Positions 1 to 10,576 are shown, numbered from the stretch's first letter. The stretch: 64,000 bases of DNA from Acanthosepion esculentum (GCA_964036315.1 OZ038485.1:97694360-97758359), one strand, 5' to 3'. Notes: a model not told the origin generated them from the letters alone. Translations and numbers: made by a program.

Positions 1-109
1 TATTTACCTAATTTTTTTACCCACTAAAATTAAACGCTTGCTAATTCTTGTTTTTTAATTTTTTTATAACTTACAAGCTTTTGCTTCTTTCGTCTCATTT
101 CTATTTTGT

Positions 110-265
110 TCAGATTTTTTTACTCATTTCACTCCGAGCAAGTAAATAAAGCCACTAAAACGCAAGAGGTTACTGTGTGTTACAGAATATGAGGGGAAAA
201 ACACTATTAAAGAGAGAGAACAATAAAAGACAGGAATTAAGAAGACAGAAGAACACACTTAACAT
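110..265 (-). mobile_element. LINE-A 3' tail fragment
   Basis: On the minus strand this carries the LINE-A terminal signature: 'agtggctttatt' followed by a variant of 'gcttggggtgaaatg', seen on the plus strand as 'catttcactccgagcaagta'. The same tail ends the copies near 3.4, 9.1, 26.4 and 31.1 kb. No coding sequence remains. The rest of the first 640 bases is A/T-rich and shows no gene that I can support. Confidence 0.5.
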
Positions 266-637
266 TGTATTTAATATAATGAATAGGATAAAAAGTCCAA
301 ATAAATTAATAATTTAAATTTTACTCATTCATCAAAATCTTTTTAAAGAATTATTAAAATTTTATTCAGTCTATTAAAAAAAAACAAAAATGTGATATTT
401 CTTTCGCCCACAAGAATGTGCAAAATATACAGTGTAAAACTCGCGCTGAAACATTTGGAGGCGGGTGTGTTAAATGAACTCAATTTTGGGCGCAAAGTGA
501 CTAAACAAATGGGTAGCAAGTCATTAACCAACTCACAAGAAATTGTGAGCAATATTACTCCGCTTATCGTCTCTTTACCTGTGACAGATGCTCTCATTTA
601 CTTTTCGCTGATACAAATTTAACCAAGGTTGAGTTTA

Positions 638-639
<2 letters not shown>

Positions 640-679
<40 letters not shown>
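640..679. repeat. (TA)n microsatellite
   Basis: Uninterrupted TA dinucleotide run. Both flanks are A/T-rich and not recognisable. Confidence 0.97.
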
Positions 680-681
<2 letters not shown>

Positions 682-948
682 TGTACACAAAATAACCCAA
701 CACATTCATCTTTGTCCTTGTTCTGCAATCCATTCAATTAAGTAAGTCTTTTTGTTGTTTCCCCACCCCGCTTCTCTCACTTTCAATACGTCCTAAATTC
801 TCCAGCCAGGCCAGGCCTTCTTTCATGTTTGTTGTGCTTTTCTTTAGTGCCATGATTTTTTCTTGGGAAGGATAGTGGAGTGATTACCCATTGCCTTCTC
901 AACGGAGAAATCACCTCTGGTTAGATGACCGTTGATATTAGAGTCCTT

Positions 949-1020
949 CGTTTTCTTCTTCTTCTTCTTCTTCTTCTTCTTCTTCTTCTTCTTCTTCTTC
1001 TTCTTCTTCTTCTTCTTCTT
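949..1020. repeat. (TTC)n, the (GAA)n tail of the adjacent LINE-R
   Basis: Perfect TTC run. On the minus strand it is (GAA)n immediately after the 3' end of the RTE-like remnant, so it is best read as that element's microsatellite tail. The long lysine ORF through it is an artefact of the repeat. Confidence 0.9.
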
Positions 1021-1850
1021 TGTGCCGCGGCCCTTCAAGGCATAAGTGATCATAGCTCCCCACAATTTTCTATCTCGTGTGGCCCGTAGCAGTTTTTCTC
1101 TCTTTGTTAAGGACCCTCACCCATTCCGCCATCTATTCACACAAGCTCGTCAGGAAGATGGCTTGCTGCCTTCCCATATATCTCTTGCCCTCAATATGCC
1201 TTCGTGAGTGTTAAGTTTTCGAAGCCCTCCTTCCTCATTATTTGTCCAAGGGATTTCAGCAGTCTTTCCCTGATTTTGAGCATAAGTATTCTTTTCTTTG
1301 CCATTTTCTCTAAGAGTCCCTTATTGCTTACTCGCTTCATCCATGGAAGTCTTTGTATCCTTCTGTAGAACCACTGCTTCTAGTTTTTGTCTCATCATTG
1401 GCAAAATTGTCCAATATTCTGTCATATAAGAGGATGGATACCCCATAGCAATCCAGCATTCTTTTATTTGTTTCTAACGAATTCTTTCCGTTTCTCAACA
1501 TATAGCTTAGCTTTTAGAACGCTTCTTTCGCTAGTCCAATGCGTACTTCGGATCACGGTGTCTTATTTTCCATCCTTCGTTAAAACGCTTATCAGATATT
1601 TGAACTTCTGGATCTGCTTGATGTTTATATTTCCAATTCATAACTCGGGCTTTTTCACTTGCTGTTGACCACACTTTCCATCTTGCAGTTGATGATCAGT
1701 CCTTTTTTCTCTCTTTCTTTTACCACTCTATCTAGGAGGTCCTGTAGTTCCCTTTTCGAATCAGCCTTCAACACACTGTCATCCGTGTATTGTTAAGATA
1801 ACACCCAACAATAATAAACCCAGATAGGGTCTCCAGGATGGCGTCGCTGT
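1021..1850 (-). pseudogene. LINE-R (RTE-like) reverse transcriptase C-terminal relic
   Basis: Read on the minus strand, scattered frames give pieces typical of RTE-like endonuclease/reverse transcriptase C-termini: INCK-type motif, 'RIGLAKEAF', 'ETNKRMLDCYGVS', then 'LTLTRHIEGKRE' and 'GAMITYALKGRGT'. Order and spacing match the other LINE-R remnants in this window, near 9.4, 14.5-15.7 and 30.4-31.1 kb. Frames change repeatedly and stops are frequent, so it is dead. It ends in a (GAA)n tail. The RTE assignment comes from recognised motifs only; a related non-LTR clade is possible. Confidence 0.7.
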
Positions 1851-2304
1851 AAAGGTTGAATGAATCTGGGAAGAAGACACATCCTTGTCTCACCCCGCCA
1901 CCCTTTCTATTTTTTATAGCTATTTCCTTTTCTATCGGTATACAGGTAGTTTGCTCTCAGGATAAGTACTGGATTATTCTAACACCTTTTCTAAATAGGT
2001 CTCGTTTTTCCAGCATTTTAAATAGAAGCATGTGCCAATAAAGTCGATACCGGTTGTTGTTTCATTTTCCACAAGATTAGAATTTATTGTATTTTTGTAT
2101 GAAATTATTAGAGTAAATGAAAATATTAATGCATTTCTTGAATAAATTCTGACCATGTTATCGCGGGTTGAATAAACAGCGAGAAAAATGTAATGATCGG
2201 GCAATAAAGACGAAAAGAGAAGACCATTTTATTGTGTGCATTTACATGTAACTAACATAGTACCTGGCAAAAATTACGGGATAATTATCTATGGACAAAT
2301 CAAT

Positions 2305-2308
<4 letters not shown>

Positions 2309-2383
<75 letters not shown>
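2309..2383. repeat. (TA)n microsatellite
   Basis: Uninterrupted TA run of about 75 bases in A/T-rich sequence. The 400 bases before it hold nothing I recognise. Confidence 0.97.
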
Positions 2384-2386
<3 letters not shown>

Positions 2387-2559
2387 CAAAAAACATATTT
2401 AAAATAAATATCGAATGAAATTTATTTTTCAACATGTCTTGATATCTTCCATTTTTAATAATTTTTAAAACTATATGACAACATAATTAGTTAATGTAAC
2501 ATTACCAGCAGCAGTTGCATGCCTCCAGCGAACACACAAATACAGTAGAGCCAGTATTT

Positions 2560-2906
2560 TATGTTTTCTTCTTAATCAACTCACACTAGGCAAGGCGATA
2601 ATGGCACTAAGGCACAAGGATCTACTAGGAATGACAGAGAATGAAAAAAACTTTAGAAGGTACCGAAAGCCCAATACTAAACAGGAGACTTCTTCTGTTA
2701 AAAAAAACCGAGCAGCTGTGTGAACAGGGCGAAGGGCAAATCTATCTACTCCTATTGAGGAGAAAAAAAATAAATAATTAGTAAAATTACAGCGTTTAGG
2801 CAGAGACGTTAGAAGTATAGAGTTAAAGTAGATTTTAAAAGGAATCGGAAACCCAGTCCTAAACAGGGACTGCGGGATAAACCTCTACTCCTGTTAGCAA
2901 TACCTC
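2560..2906 (-). repeat. SAT-G, two tandem units of a ~190-bp repeat
   Basis: Two imperfect units share 'cccaatactaaacaggaga' / 'cccagtcctaaacagggac' and 'ctactcctattgaggag' / 'ctctactcctgtt'. The 2575-2600 end, 'ctaggcaaggcgataatggc', is a terminal module also seen near 21.17 and 33.57 kb on the other strand. No coding potential. It may be a tandemly built SINE or the end of a larger element. Confidence 0.65.
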
Positions 2907-2937
<31 letters not shown>

Positions 2938-2938
2938 T
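2907..2938. repeat. (TTTC)n microsatellite
   Basis: Tetranucleotide run directly abutting the SAT-G unit. Confidence 0.9.
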
Positions 2939-3025
2939 GGCGTGACAGAAAACGGAGAAAAAACAAAACAAGCAAATAAAAAGTGACAACTTTTACGTGA
3001 TAATTATTATGGATAAATTACGTAG

Positions 3026-3440
3026 TCGCTCTCTCACAGACGTGCCGTCGCCCCCCTCTGTCTTTTCTACAAATACTTTCACGGTAACTGCTCCGACGAG
3101 CTACTTTCGCTAGTTCCCAGACTGCATGGATTTAAGCGTGCTACTAGGCTGGCATCACGGTCCCACCCTTTCACTGTCGAAACGGTTAAATGTAGCTGTC
3201 TCTTCTACTCCAATAGCTTCATTTCTCGCACCTCCCGCCTGTGGAATTCCCTTCCTATTACTTGTTTCCCCGATAGCTATAATCTCCAAGTATTCATACG
3301 TAACGTCAATCGACATCTTCAGATGCCCTGATCTATCCCCTGTCCTCTTTATCCTCCCCCCATCACGCCACTTTACTCTCGCCCCCACTCTGTAACTCGT
3401 TGCGTACTTGTGGTATCCCGCCTTGCTTGGGGTGAAATGC
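3026..3440 (+). pseudogene. LINE-A reverse transcriptase C-terminus, 5' truncated
   Basis: An open frame from 3026 to the stop at 3329-3331 (about 101 codons) reads as the end of a non-LTR retrotransposon ORF2. It contains SLSHRRAV, CLFYKYFHGNCSDELLSL, LWNSLP and 'CFPDSYNLQVF' in the order usual for Jockey/CR1-type elements. Downstream is the shared LINE-A 3' UTR ending near 'gccttgcttggggtgaaat'. Everything upstream of 3026, including the catalytic reverse transcriptase core and endonuclease, is missing, so the copy is dead on arrival. The frame is intact, so this is one of the younger copies in the window. Confidence 0.8.
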
Positions 3441-3754
3441 TTAACCCTAAAACACTAACCCTCAATAAAAGTTACACCACTACTAAGCATGGGAATATCA
3501 TACCCGATTTTGAAAATATCAGCAACAAAAAAAAATTAAATATAAATCTTTATTTGAAATATTTTACATGCAGGCACTTCAAACTTTGTACTTTGAGTTA
3601 ACATAAATAGGAACTGAAAAACATCTTATTTAGGTAAGAAAATCAGGTACTGAAAATTGTAATTAAAAATAGGAAAATTTGCGCTGGGTCCTAGGGTTAA
3701 AAAACACCCCCCAAAAAACAAAACATTTACATATTTCTAAAAGTATTTTCTTTT

Positions 3755-4076
3755 TATTTACATTATTCGGACTATTGTTCTCATCTTTGTCGCCATATTT
3801 ATTACAACGTTTCGGCCGTTGTATGCCCCGGCCTTCTTCAGGTAGTTGGAATGTCGAACTGAATTTCGCTCACTGGGGTAGACTGTTCTAGTTCCACGTG
3901 CTATGTTTAATGGATGTCCGTTATCAGTTATCTCCTGTTAATTCCACTCTGAAAGTTCTCCACTGCCTTAACTGGGTATTGAACTCACACTCTGGCACAG
4001 TGGATAAAGGCGTTAGTCAGATCCATTGACAGGACCCAAAGAGTGTGAGTTCAATACCTTATTTTCTCTTCCAGGG
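3755..4076 (+). mobile_element. FB-1, foldback family copy
   Basis: Carries the FB arm ('cattattcggactattgttc', 'acgtttcggccgttgta', 'ccggccttcttcaggtag'). A tRNA-like centre with 'tggcacagtggataaaggcg' (A-box-like) and 'gtgtgagttcaata' (B-box-like) follows. Just before the tRNA-like part, 'gggtattgaactcacactct' is the reverse complement of its own end, making a small internal hairpin. There is no right arm. See FB-7 (35705-36206) for the full form. Confidence 0.75.
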
Positions 4077-4185
4077 CTTGCGGCCCTTTCACGTTGAAGC
4101 ACCGGTTCTTGTACGATCAACGAAATTAAGTAATGAAATTAAACTTGTCTGCTGATGGGTCGGTCGCTAATGTCAGCCGTGTTCG
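4077..4185 (+). ncRNA. 5S rRNA-derived sequence (SINE head or pseudogene)
   Basis: Plus-strand 'ttcacgttgaagcaccggtt', 'cttgtacgatcaacgaaatt' and 'gctgatgggtcggtcgctaa' line up in order with eukaryotic 5S rRNA segments around positions 10-30, 30-50 and 80-100. It is clearly diverged, and the middle is altered, so it is not a functional 5S gene. It directly follows the tRNA-like end of FB-1. A second, better 5S-derived sequence lies at 28949-29058. Confidence 0.6.
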
Positions 4186-4427
4186 ATCTTTCTTCCTAGG
4201 TGTAATCAGCCTTGGTAGTGAGTCAGTGGCTCAAAAACGGCAGCTGCGAAAAACCGCGTGGGTTTTTTCTGATTGGCCAGAAAAGATGTTTTATGACCCA
4301 GTCATTTTGAACGGTATTCCGGACGTGGGTGCGCGTAGTCGGACAATATTATGCTCGTTTTTTGCCATGTGAATGTCGAAGTGAGCACTTTCGTTTGAGT
4401 TAAATAATTGGAGTTATTATAGTTATG
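4186..4427. other. No recognised feature
   Basis: Sequence between the 5S-like patch and a microsatellite. No coding frame or repeat shared within the window was noticed. Confidence 0.4.
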
Positions 4428-4428
4428 A

Positions 4429-4469
<41 letters not shown>

Positions 4470-4530
4470 CAGACAGACAGAGACAGAGACAGACAGAGAC
4501 AGAGACAGACAGAGACAGAGACAGAGACAG
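4428..4530. repeat. Compound (TA)n-(GA)n-(AGACAG)n microsatellite
   Basis: TA run, then GA run, then alternating CAGA/AGAGAC units. Long leucine/serine frames across it are artefacts. Confidence 0.95.
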
Positions 4531-4779
4531 ACATACGCAGATGCACATCTGCACACGCGCCCACACGTACAAACAAATGACAAAATAATAATAGCCAATA
4601 ATAATAGCATCCCAACTAACGCATGAATTAATTACATCAAATTCAGTATGAAGATAAAAAAAAATGAGAAAAACGACAGTCACTTGTTGAGACATCCTGA
4701 CGAGTGGTCTGAACAATTATAAAAAGGTTCGTCGAGGTGCTTACAACATCAATAAACTAAGTGACAATTTTTATTTGTA

Positions 4780-4805
4780 TTATATATATATATATATATA
4801 TATAT
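4780..4805. repeat. (TA)n microsatellite beside hairpin
   Basis: TA run ending exactly where the left arm of the inverted repeat at 4806-4895 begins. Confidence 0.95.
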
Positions 4806-4895
4806 AAGTGAACATAGAAGTCAACACTTAGAGGCGACAGTCTGTTTCATGCTAGATGCAATATTGCCCCTAAATGTTGACTTCTGTGTTCACTT
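4806..4895. repeat. Inverted repeat with 30-bp arms
   Basis: Left arm 4806-4835 and right arm 4866-4895 are complementary at 27 of 30 positions by eye, around a 30-base spacer. A related but rearranged sequence ('gtgaacactgaggtca', 'gaacactgagatcaatact') sits near 16.9 kb, so this is probably part of a dispersed element. Confidence 0.85.
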
Positions 4896-4978
4896 TTATA
4901 TTTATATTTACACACGCTCCATCTCTGATATTGAGCACTTTATCCCATAAATATAGCACACTTTAAGACTATATTTCT

Positions 4979-4980
<2 letters not shown>

Positions 4981-5010
<30 letters not shown>
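4981..5010. repeat. (TA)n microsatellite
   Basis: Short TA run immediately upstream of a SAT-G unit. Confidence 0.95.
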
Positions 5011-5013
<3 letters not shown>

Positions 5014-5245
5014 AATGTTCGCCCAATACAAGACCCAAGAGTCACTCAAGGTAGAGGGTTATTGTGTGGAGTATTATTAGCGTAGGAAAGAACAAGCATT
5101 ACCAGTACAGAGCTGAAGTAGACTTCAGAAGGAACAAGAAAAACAATCGTAAGCAGGAAACAATCGATAAACCTCTACCCTATTCAAAAGACCGGGGAGG
5201 AATGTAAACCTGACGATAGGTTAACACATCTACTCCTATTGAATA
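5011..5245 (-). repeat. SAT-G unit
   Basis: Starts 'gttcgcccaatacaagaccc', as does the copy near 10.13 kb, and carries the unit landmarks 'gctgaagtagacttcagaag', 'ggataaacctctac'-type and 'catctactcctattga'. Non-coding. Confidence 0.6.
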
Positions 5246-5251
5246 TATACA

Positions 5252-5351
<100 letters not shown>

Positions 5352-5819
5352 GATAGATTCAGGATTTTCAGCTCGGTGGGATCTAAATGGAAAACGTCAC
5401 GTGCAGCGCACATGCCGACCAACGTCTTGACGTGAAGTTTGGAAATTTACTCTTATTTAGGTATGGAAATATATATATTTATGCATTGATAAATATATAT
5501 GCGATGTCTGTCTGAAAAGTAACGGGACTGGGTGTGCTGTGTGAGCTCTGGGCAAAAGAGGAATAAGCGGATTGTGTTATCATCTAACATGATATCCTGG
5601 GAGTATATAACTGTAATCTTAGCTTTCTGCAACCGTTGCATTTTTTATTTTTGCATGCGAGAGTTGTGACAGGACAAATCGTGGCTGCTTCACCACTCCC
5701 TGAGCATCCGGCAGTTCCTGACCAAGAAGAACATCGCTGTACTGGAACAATCTCTCTTCGTGTGAGATTTTTCTTTTCCCCAAGCCCAATGGGATCATCA
5801 AGGGGACCCGTTTTGAAGG

Positions 5820-5822
<3 letters not shown>

Positions 5823-5895
<73 letters not shown>
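5823..5895. repeat. (TA)n microsatellite
   Basis: Uninterrupted TA run. The 470 bases upstream (5350-5822) hold no feature I can identify. Confidence 0.97.
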
Positions 5896-5897
<2 letters not shown>

Positions 5898-6059
5898 CAT
5901 ATTTTATTTCTTTTATATATATGCCCAATTTTATGTTTATTTAATTAAGAGTAAAACAAAATTAATTAAGAATTTCATTTTCTCTTTTTTTCTGAATATT
6001 TTTTACTTCTAAATAACGAAATAGATAATGCTTTGATAAACTGAATTGTAGCAAAGTGA

Positions 6060-6590
6060 TCCTATTAAGGGGTCTACAGACATAATGCCAAGTGCATTGA
6101 CACGGAAGACTACGGTTAAAAAATCTCTGGAACAATCACACTATCGCGGTTTGACGCATATTCAGGCTGGCATGAAGCCTATTTGGGGGATAAGGAGAAT
6201 GGTCTAAAATTGACTCTAACTACTGCCAGAAACTTAGAAATTATAGACAAAGAGTGGTCGAGCCGTGACCTCAAAAGTAGGCACCAAATATTAAATGCAA
6301 GGGTTCACTTACTTTTGCACATATTAATTTTTAATTAATATTTTCATTCCAGCTTGATAAAAAAAATTGAAGGTGGTTGTAATTCATTTAATAAAGGCTT
6401 TTCTTAATGAATATAGAGTTGATATGTTGATTATCCAGCTTGATAAAAATGTTTAAAAGTAGTTGCAAATCAATTATTAATGGTTTTATAAATGATTATA
6501 TTGTTTAATTAAGATTTGTTGAGTATCTGAAAAACAGACAATTTTTTTAAGTATTGTCTTAGGGATTCACTTACTTTCGTGCAGCACTGT
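6060..6590 (+). mobile_element. Tc1/mariner-like element remnant with one terminal repeat
   Basis: The right edge 'gattcacttactttcgtgca' + 'gcactgta' reads outward as 'tacagtgctgcacgaaagta', typical in form for Tc1/mariner inverted repeats, followed by TA. A related inner motif 'gggttcacttacttttgcac' lies near 6300. Upstream (6060-6290) are broken frames I cannot assign. The opposite inverted repeat was not found, so the element is truncated. Confidence 0.4.
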
Positions 6591-6699
6591 ATACACGTAA
6601 GTACCCACGCTACATACATATATAATCATATCAGGATGCAATGTATACACTTTACAAAAATATTTTCATACTGAAATCTCCTGTTAGCTATACAAATAC

Positions 6700-6702
<3 letters not shown>

Positions 6703-6736
<34 letters not shown>

Positions 6737-6810
6737 CCTAAATTTATTTTTGATGATTACCTGCGTGCACACGCACACACACACACACGCGCGTGCGCGC
6801 ACACACACAT
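6703..6810. repeat. (TA)n and (CA)n/(CG)n microsatellites
   Basis: TA run at 6703-6734 and a CA/CG-rich run at about 6765-6808, separated by 30 bases. Confidence 0.95.
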
Positions 6811-6937
6811 CTTGCAGCGATTTTAACATACTTTTATTTTAATATACTAAAATAAATAATATTTCTGTATTGAGCCCTCTTTTAACATTAAATGTTATAT
6901 ATAGTGTAATTATACTCCATTTGTTCTCATTTTACCT

Positions 6938-6939
<2 letters not shown>

Positions 6940-6996
<57 letters not shown>
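6940..6996. repeat. (TA)n microsatellite
   Basis: TA run ending at the left edge of the short TIR element at 6997. Confidence 0.95.
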
Positions 6997-7001
<5 letters not shown>

Positions 7002-7168
7002 TAACCCGGATATAAGAGACCCGGATATAAGATAGATTTTCTCTGGTCCCAAATTAGAGCCTGTGTTAATGTATATATAATAGACCAAACCCGGATATAA
7101 GAGAAAACCGGATATAAGAGACCTCGTCTCTGGTCCCGACAACTCTCTTATATCCGGGTTACACTGTA
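6997..7168. mobile_element. Short non-autonomous TIR element (Tigger/pogo-like MITE)
   Basis: Ends are inverted copies: left 'agtgtaacccggatataaga', right 'tcttatatccgggttacact'. The TIR is about 22 bases and the core about 130. The motif 'ccggatataagaga' recurs internally. TA sits at both edges, as expected for TA-targeting Tc1/mariner relatives. There is no coding capacity, so it would need a transposase from elsewhere. The insertion lies inside a (TA)n run. Confidence 0.75.
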
Positions 7169-7426
7169 TATATATATATATTAAATTAAATGTTACGAAT
7201 GTTGGAATTGTACTCTATTCGTTCTCATCTTACCTGGATACACACACACACATATTATTTAATATATATATTATTTAATATATATATTATTTAATATATA
7301 TATATGTATTATTTAAAACGGCATTTTTAGTGGATACACTAAATAAAATAATTATTTATTGAAATAGTTTATTAAAATAATAAAAACATGTTGCACTGAA
7401 AAACAAATTCCATTAAATCATTAGAA

Positions 7427-7435
<9 letters not shown>

Positions 7436-7492
<57 letters not shown>
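7436..7492. repeat. (CA)n-(TA)n microsatellite
   Basis: CA run then TA run. Sequence from 7170 to 7435 is A/T-rich without a recognisable gene. Confidence 0.95.
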
Positions 7493-7495
<3 letters not shown>

Positions 7496-7989
7496 AAACC
7501 TTTATACAAGTTGACATTACGAAAGCTAATTCTTATTTTAACCACGACTTAATTTTATATTTCAAAGCAATAAACATTCTTTTAAACAAGTCTATACACA
7601 TATCCTGCATTTTATTATAATAATGATCCGATTTCTTTAGGCTTGTGTGTCTGTTACCGACAAGAACAATATATCTGAAGTAGAAAAAAAGGGCAACTTG
7701 TAGAGTGTTTCCTTTAGCGCAAAAATATTAAATTGTACTAAAGTAAAGAATAACGCAATTTCCAGTATGATTTTCGTGGAGAAAAAGTGTTGTTTGTTGG
7801 TTAAAAAAATGGCTATCACCTCCTCCACTAGAAAATGGTAGAATGGCTATCCTTAGCTAATCATGTATTTCCGGAACGCTCGTAAAACATTCGAGAAATT
7901 GGAGTAATGCACGCGAAACAAATCCAAGGTGTTATGGTTTAACATTTTTAAGTTTTAGAATTTCTATCGTCCGACGTGTCTACAGCTCA

Positions 7990-8330
7990 GTTGATATCAC
8001 CCAGTTTCCCAATGCTTTTGGTTTTTGCTGTATTTAAATAGCCCATATTGTGACAACAGAAGGCCTGTCCAGGAAGATGAAGTGTTGTAAGTATCTGAAC
8101 ATAAATTTACCGAGGATGATTTAGAAATCAGTGCACTTTCTCTACATTTTAAGCCTTAGCAAATAGCTTTCTCTTTTAATGAAAGCAACATTCTTTTAAA
8201 TCGAAATTATGATGAGCCACTAATGCATCGAGTCTGTTGTTATGTAAAAGATCTCCTTCGTGTTCATATAATCTTTTATTCAAATTCCTCGAAGTTTCAC
8301 TGGTATATTTTTTGTGGCATCATTAAAATT
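7990..8330 (-). pseudogene. PLE relic, GIY-YIG side
   Basis: On the minus strand, broken frames read like the C-terminal part of a Penelope-like ORF: 'YMNTKEIFYI', 'VEKVH', then 'IYVQILTTLHLP' and 'VVTIWAI', matching in order the copies near 14.1, 48.8 and 51.75 kb. On the plus strand the same end shows as 'atagcccatattgtgacaac'. Many stops and frame changes. No catalytic GIY-YIG motif survives here. Confidence 0.5.
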
Positions 8331-8554
8331 TAACGTTCCTACATTTTTCAGGTTTTCCCCCCGGAGTATGATTATAACCGATGTTTACATTAATATCGCC
8401 CTCCTCTCCGGTCCATATAGAAACGAAGGTAAATGAGAAAGCAAAGGCAATTGTGAAATAAAGGTGTTCTGTTAAAATTGCTTTTACTTCTTTATATTTA
8501 TCCTAGTATAATTCTGTCGATAAGAATATTTCTTTAGTGCAATTAAATCATGTT

Positions 8555-8975
8555 AGAGGACGAAATATCTGTCTATATTTCTGAGATAAGGTATTATGTA
8601 CACTATTTACATCATTCGGACTATTGTCCTCATCTTTGTCGCCATATTTATTACAACGTTTCGGCCGTTGTACGCTCCAGCCTTCTTCAGGTGGTTGGAA
8701 TGTCGAACTGAAAACCTTTATTTCGCTCACTGGGGTAGACTGTTCTAGTTCCACGTGCCATGTTTTAATGGATGTCAGTTATCTCCTGTTAATTCACCTC
8801 TCCAAGTTACCCACCACTTTAACCAGGACACATGGCACAGTGGATAAAGGCGTTAGTTAGATCCAGTGACAGGACTCAAAGATTGTGAGTTCAATAATCG
8901 TTTTATTTTATTTTAATTTATTTTTTTGTATTTTTGGGGCTATGTATCTTGGTTTGGGATAATAATTCTTTTCCT
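8555..8975 (+). mobile_element. FB-2, foldback family copy with tRNA-like 3' module
   Basis: Begins 'atctgtctatatttctgaga', then the FB arm with 'acgtttcggccgttgta' and 'ccagccttcttcaggtgg'. The tRNA-like module at about 8822-8900 follows, with 'tggcacagtggataaaggcg' and 'gtgagttcaata' in A-box and B-box positions. It ends in a T-rich stretch and 'ggtttgggataataattctt'. The same full layout is found at 21815-22235, so both ends are probably native. The absence of a reverse arm distinguishes it from FB-7. Confidence 0.8.
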
Positions 8976-9160
8976 GTTTCCCTGATAGCTATAATCTCTA
9001 ACTATTCAAATGTAATATCAATCGACGTCTCCAGATGCTGTGATCTATCCCCTATCCTTCTCTTCATCTTTTCCTCTATCACTCCTATTTGCTCTCGCTC
9101 CAACTCTCTGTAACCCCTTGCGTGCTAGTGGCTTCCCGCCTTGCTTGGGGTGAAAAAATA
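8976..9160 (+). pseudogene. LINE-A 3' end, strongly truncated
   Basis: Starts at the codons for CFPDSYNL-type residues ('gtttccctgatagctataat') and runs through the 3' UTR to 'ccttgcttggggtgaaa'. It abuts FB-2 directly. Only the last 30 codons or so of ORF2 are left. Confidence 0.7.
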
Positions 9161-9344
9161 GGAGTAGGCTGAAAGTGGCGGCTGGGAATCATAATATAAA
9201 GATGTTAAATCCGGCTCGCCTGCTCGAATAAGTCGATTGTGCATGTTCCTCACTTAAAATTCTCTAAGTCGATTATGCTTTGTTAAAAAACATTACCGTT
9301 TTTGAAAGACACAAACTTAAAATAGTAATATGAATTAGTCTTCA

Positions 9345-9600
9345 TGAGTGACATTTGTTTTTATTCAACAGCGAAAAGAGATCCGAATTGTCATATGCTT
9401 TTCTAAAGCCTGTCAAAATGTTATTTTCTACGTAGGCAATGTAGTAACAGACGACAGAAAATGGGATACAGAAATCGGAAGGCGCATTGAGATAGCAAAA
9501 GATGTCTTCAAGAAACTAAGCGGAGTATTAGGAGATAGGAAAATTTATTAAGAAACAAAGAAAAGAGCACAGAACAGCTAATATCCATTGGCGGACTGAA
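9345..9600 (+). pseudogene. LINE-R reverse transcriptase fragment
   Basis: The frame around 9440-9550 contains 'GNVVTDDRKWDTEIGRRIE' and 'AKDVFKKLSGVLGDRKI', then after the stop 'ETKKRAQNS'. This is the RTE-type block just after the catalytic domain. Both ends are truncated. Confidence 0.75.
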
Positions 9601-9830
9601 TCTAAAAATATGACACAACAACAATTTAACGAATAAATAAATTTCTGTTGAAAAAATATATTTTTTTTAATCAATGTGTACAGTAGTGCTAAATATAAAT
9701 ACGGAATATTATAATTGAATTTTTATTCATTTATTTTTAGTTTTAAATTGGTTGATGCTTTTAAATAATTGACTGCACAATTTACACATTAACAGATAGT
9801 TCAAATGCACAATAGAGCATCGCATGCAGT

Positions 9831-10020
9831 TCAATATGTTAAGAGCAATCGTTTGTGTTCATTAGATGATTGTTCAAATCTGCAAATAACTGCTTCTGCA
9901 TCCAATTCGTCTAACAATTGCTTTTCAATGGATAGCAACGTGTATGATTCTAAATTCCCCTAGGGCAGAGAATTTCTTAACCTTGTCCTTATGAGCTTTG
10001 GCTTTGAAGATGTCCTCTCA
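9831..10020 (-). pseudogene. hAT transposase C-terminal (dimerisation) relic, copy 1
   Basis: The minus-strand frame runs from about 10020 to a stop at 9831-9833, with one internal stop. It contains ERTSS, LIRTRLRNSL, 'LLSIEKQLLDELDAEA' and a short tail. The ERxFS / LR..M / L..LSIE pattern is that of hAT-type transposase C-termini, including the ZMYM1/THAP-repressor-like group. A near copy lies at 10577-10766. The rest of the transposase is absent. Confidence 0.6.
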
Positions 10021-10024
10021 CATT

Positions 10025-10115
10025 CTTTCTTTTTATGTACTGTGTCCTTTCAAGACGTAGGCGATCATGGTTCTCCACTTCCCTCTATCAGTTGTGGCTC
10101 TTAATAAGTTTTTTT
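10025..10115 (-). pseudogene. LINE-R 3' end fragment
   Basis: The minus-strand end motif, seen on plus as 'tttcaagacgtaggcgatca' and 'tggttctccactt', equals the terminal piece of the LINE-R ORF in the 1.04, 15.3 and 53.6 kb copies. Confidence 0.6.
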
Positions 10116-10129
10116 TAAACGAATTTTCA

Positions 10130-10505
10130 CCTAATACAAGGCCCAAGAGCCATTCAAGGCAGTGGACCACTGTGTAGCGTTGTATTAGCTTTAGAAAGTC
10201 AAAAGGTGAAATTCTATGCAAGAAAGATAACGTCTAACTCTTGAAGATGTTAAGATTTAATTAACGAATATGATTTCAGAGTTCAGGTCTGGGTATTAGA
10301 AGTATATAGTTGAAGAAACCGGAAAACCCAATTCTAAACAGGAAATAAGGGATAAATTCTTCTTCAAAAGACCTAGGAGGAGTGTGAACCAGGCTATAGC
10401 CGAAACTATCTGCTCCATTCGGAAGAGAAGAAAATAATTAGTGAATTCAATTTCAGAGCTCTGTCGGAGACATGAGACGTATAGAGTTGAAGTAGACTTT
10501 AGATT
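10130..10505 (+). repeat. SAT-G, two units
   Basis: Starts 'cctaatacaaggcccaagag' and contains two rounds of 'agaagtatatagttgaag' / 'gagacgtatagagttgaagt', with 'cccaattctaaacaggaaat'. It lies between the two hAT C-terminal relics, so it was part of, or inserted in, the duplicated block. Confidence 0.65.
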
Positions 10506-10576
10506 TTTAAATAATTTACTGCAAAATTTGCACATTAACAGATAGTTCAAATGCACAGTAGAGCATTGCATGCAGT

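Noticed and set aside
844..1065. Lysine-rich small protein
   Set aside because: It is the antisense end of a LINE-R relic plus its (GAA)n tail.
3155..3388. Minus-strand 77-codon frame
   Set aside because: Antisense of the LINE-A copy at 3026-3440.
8822..8900. Functional tRNA gene
   Set aside because: A- and B-box-like motifs are present but no cloverleaf; the module is repeated as part of the foldback family.
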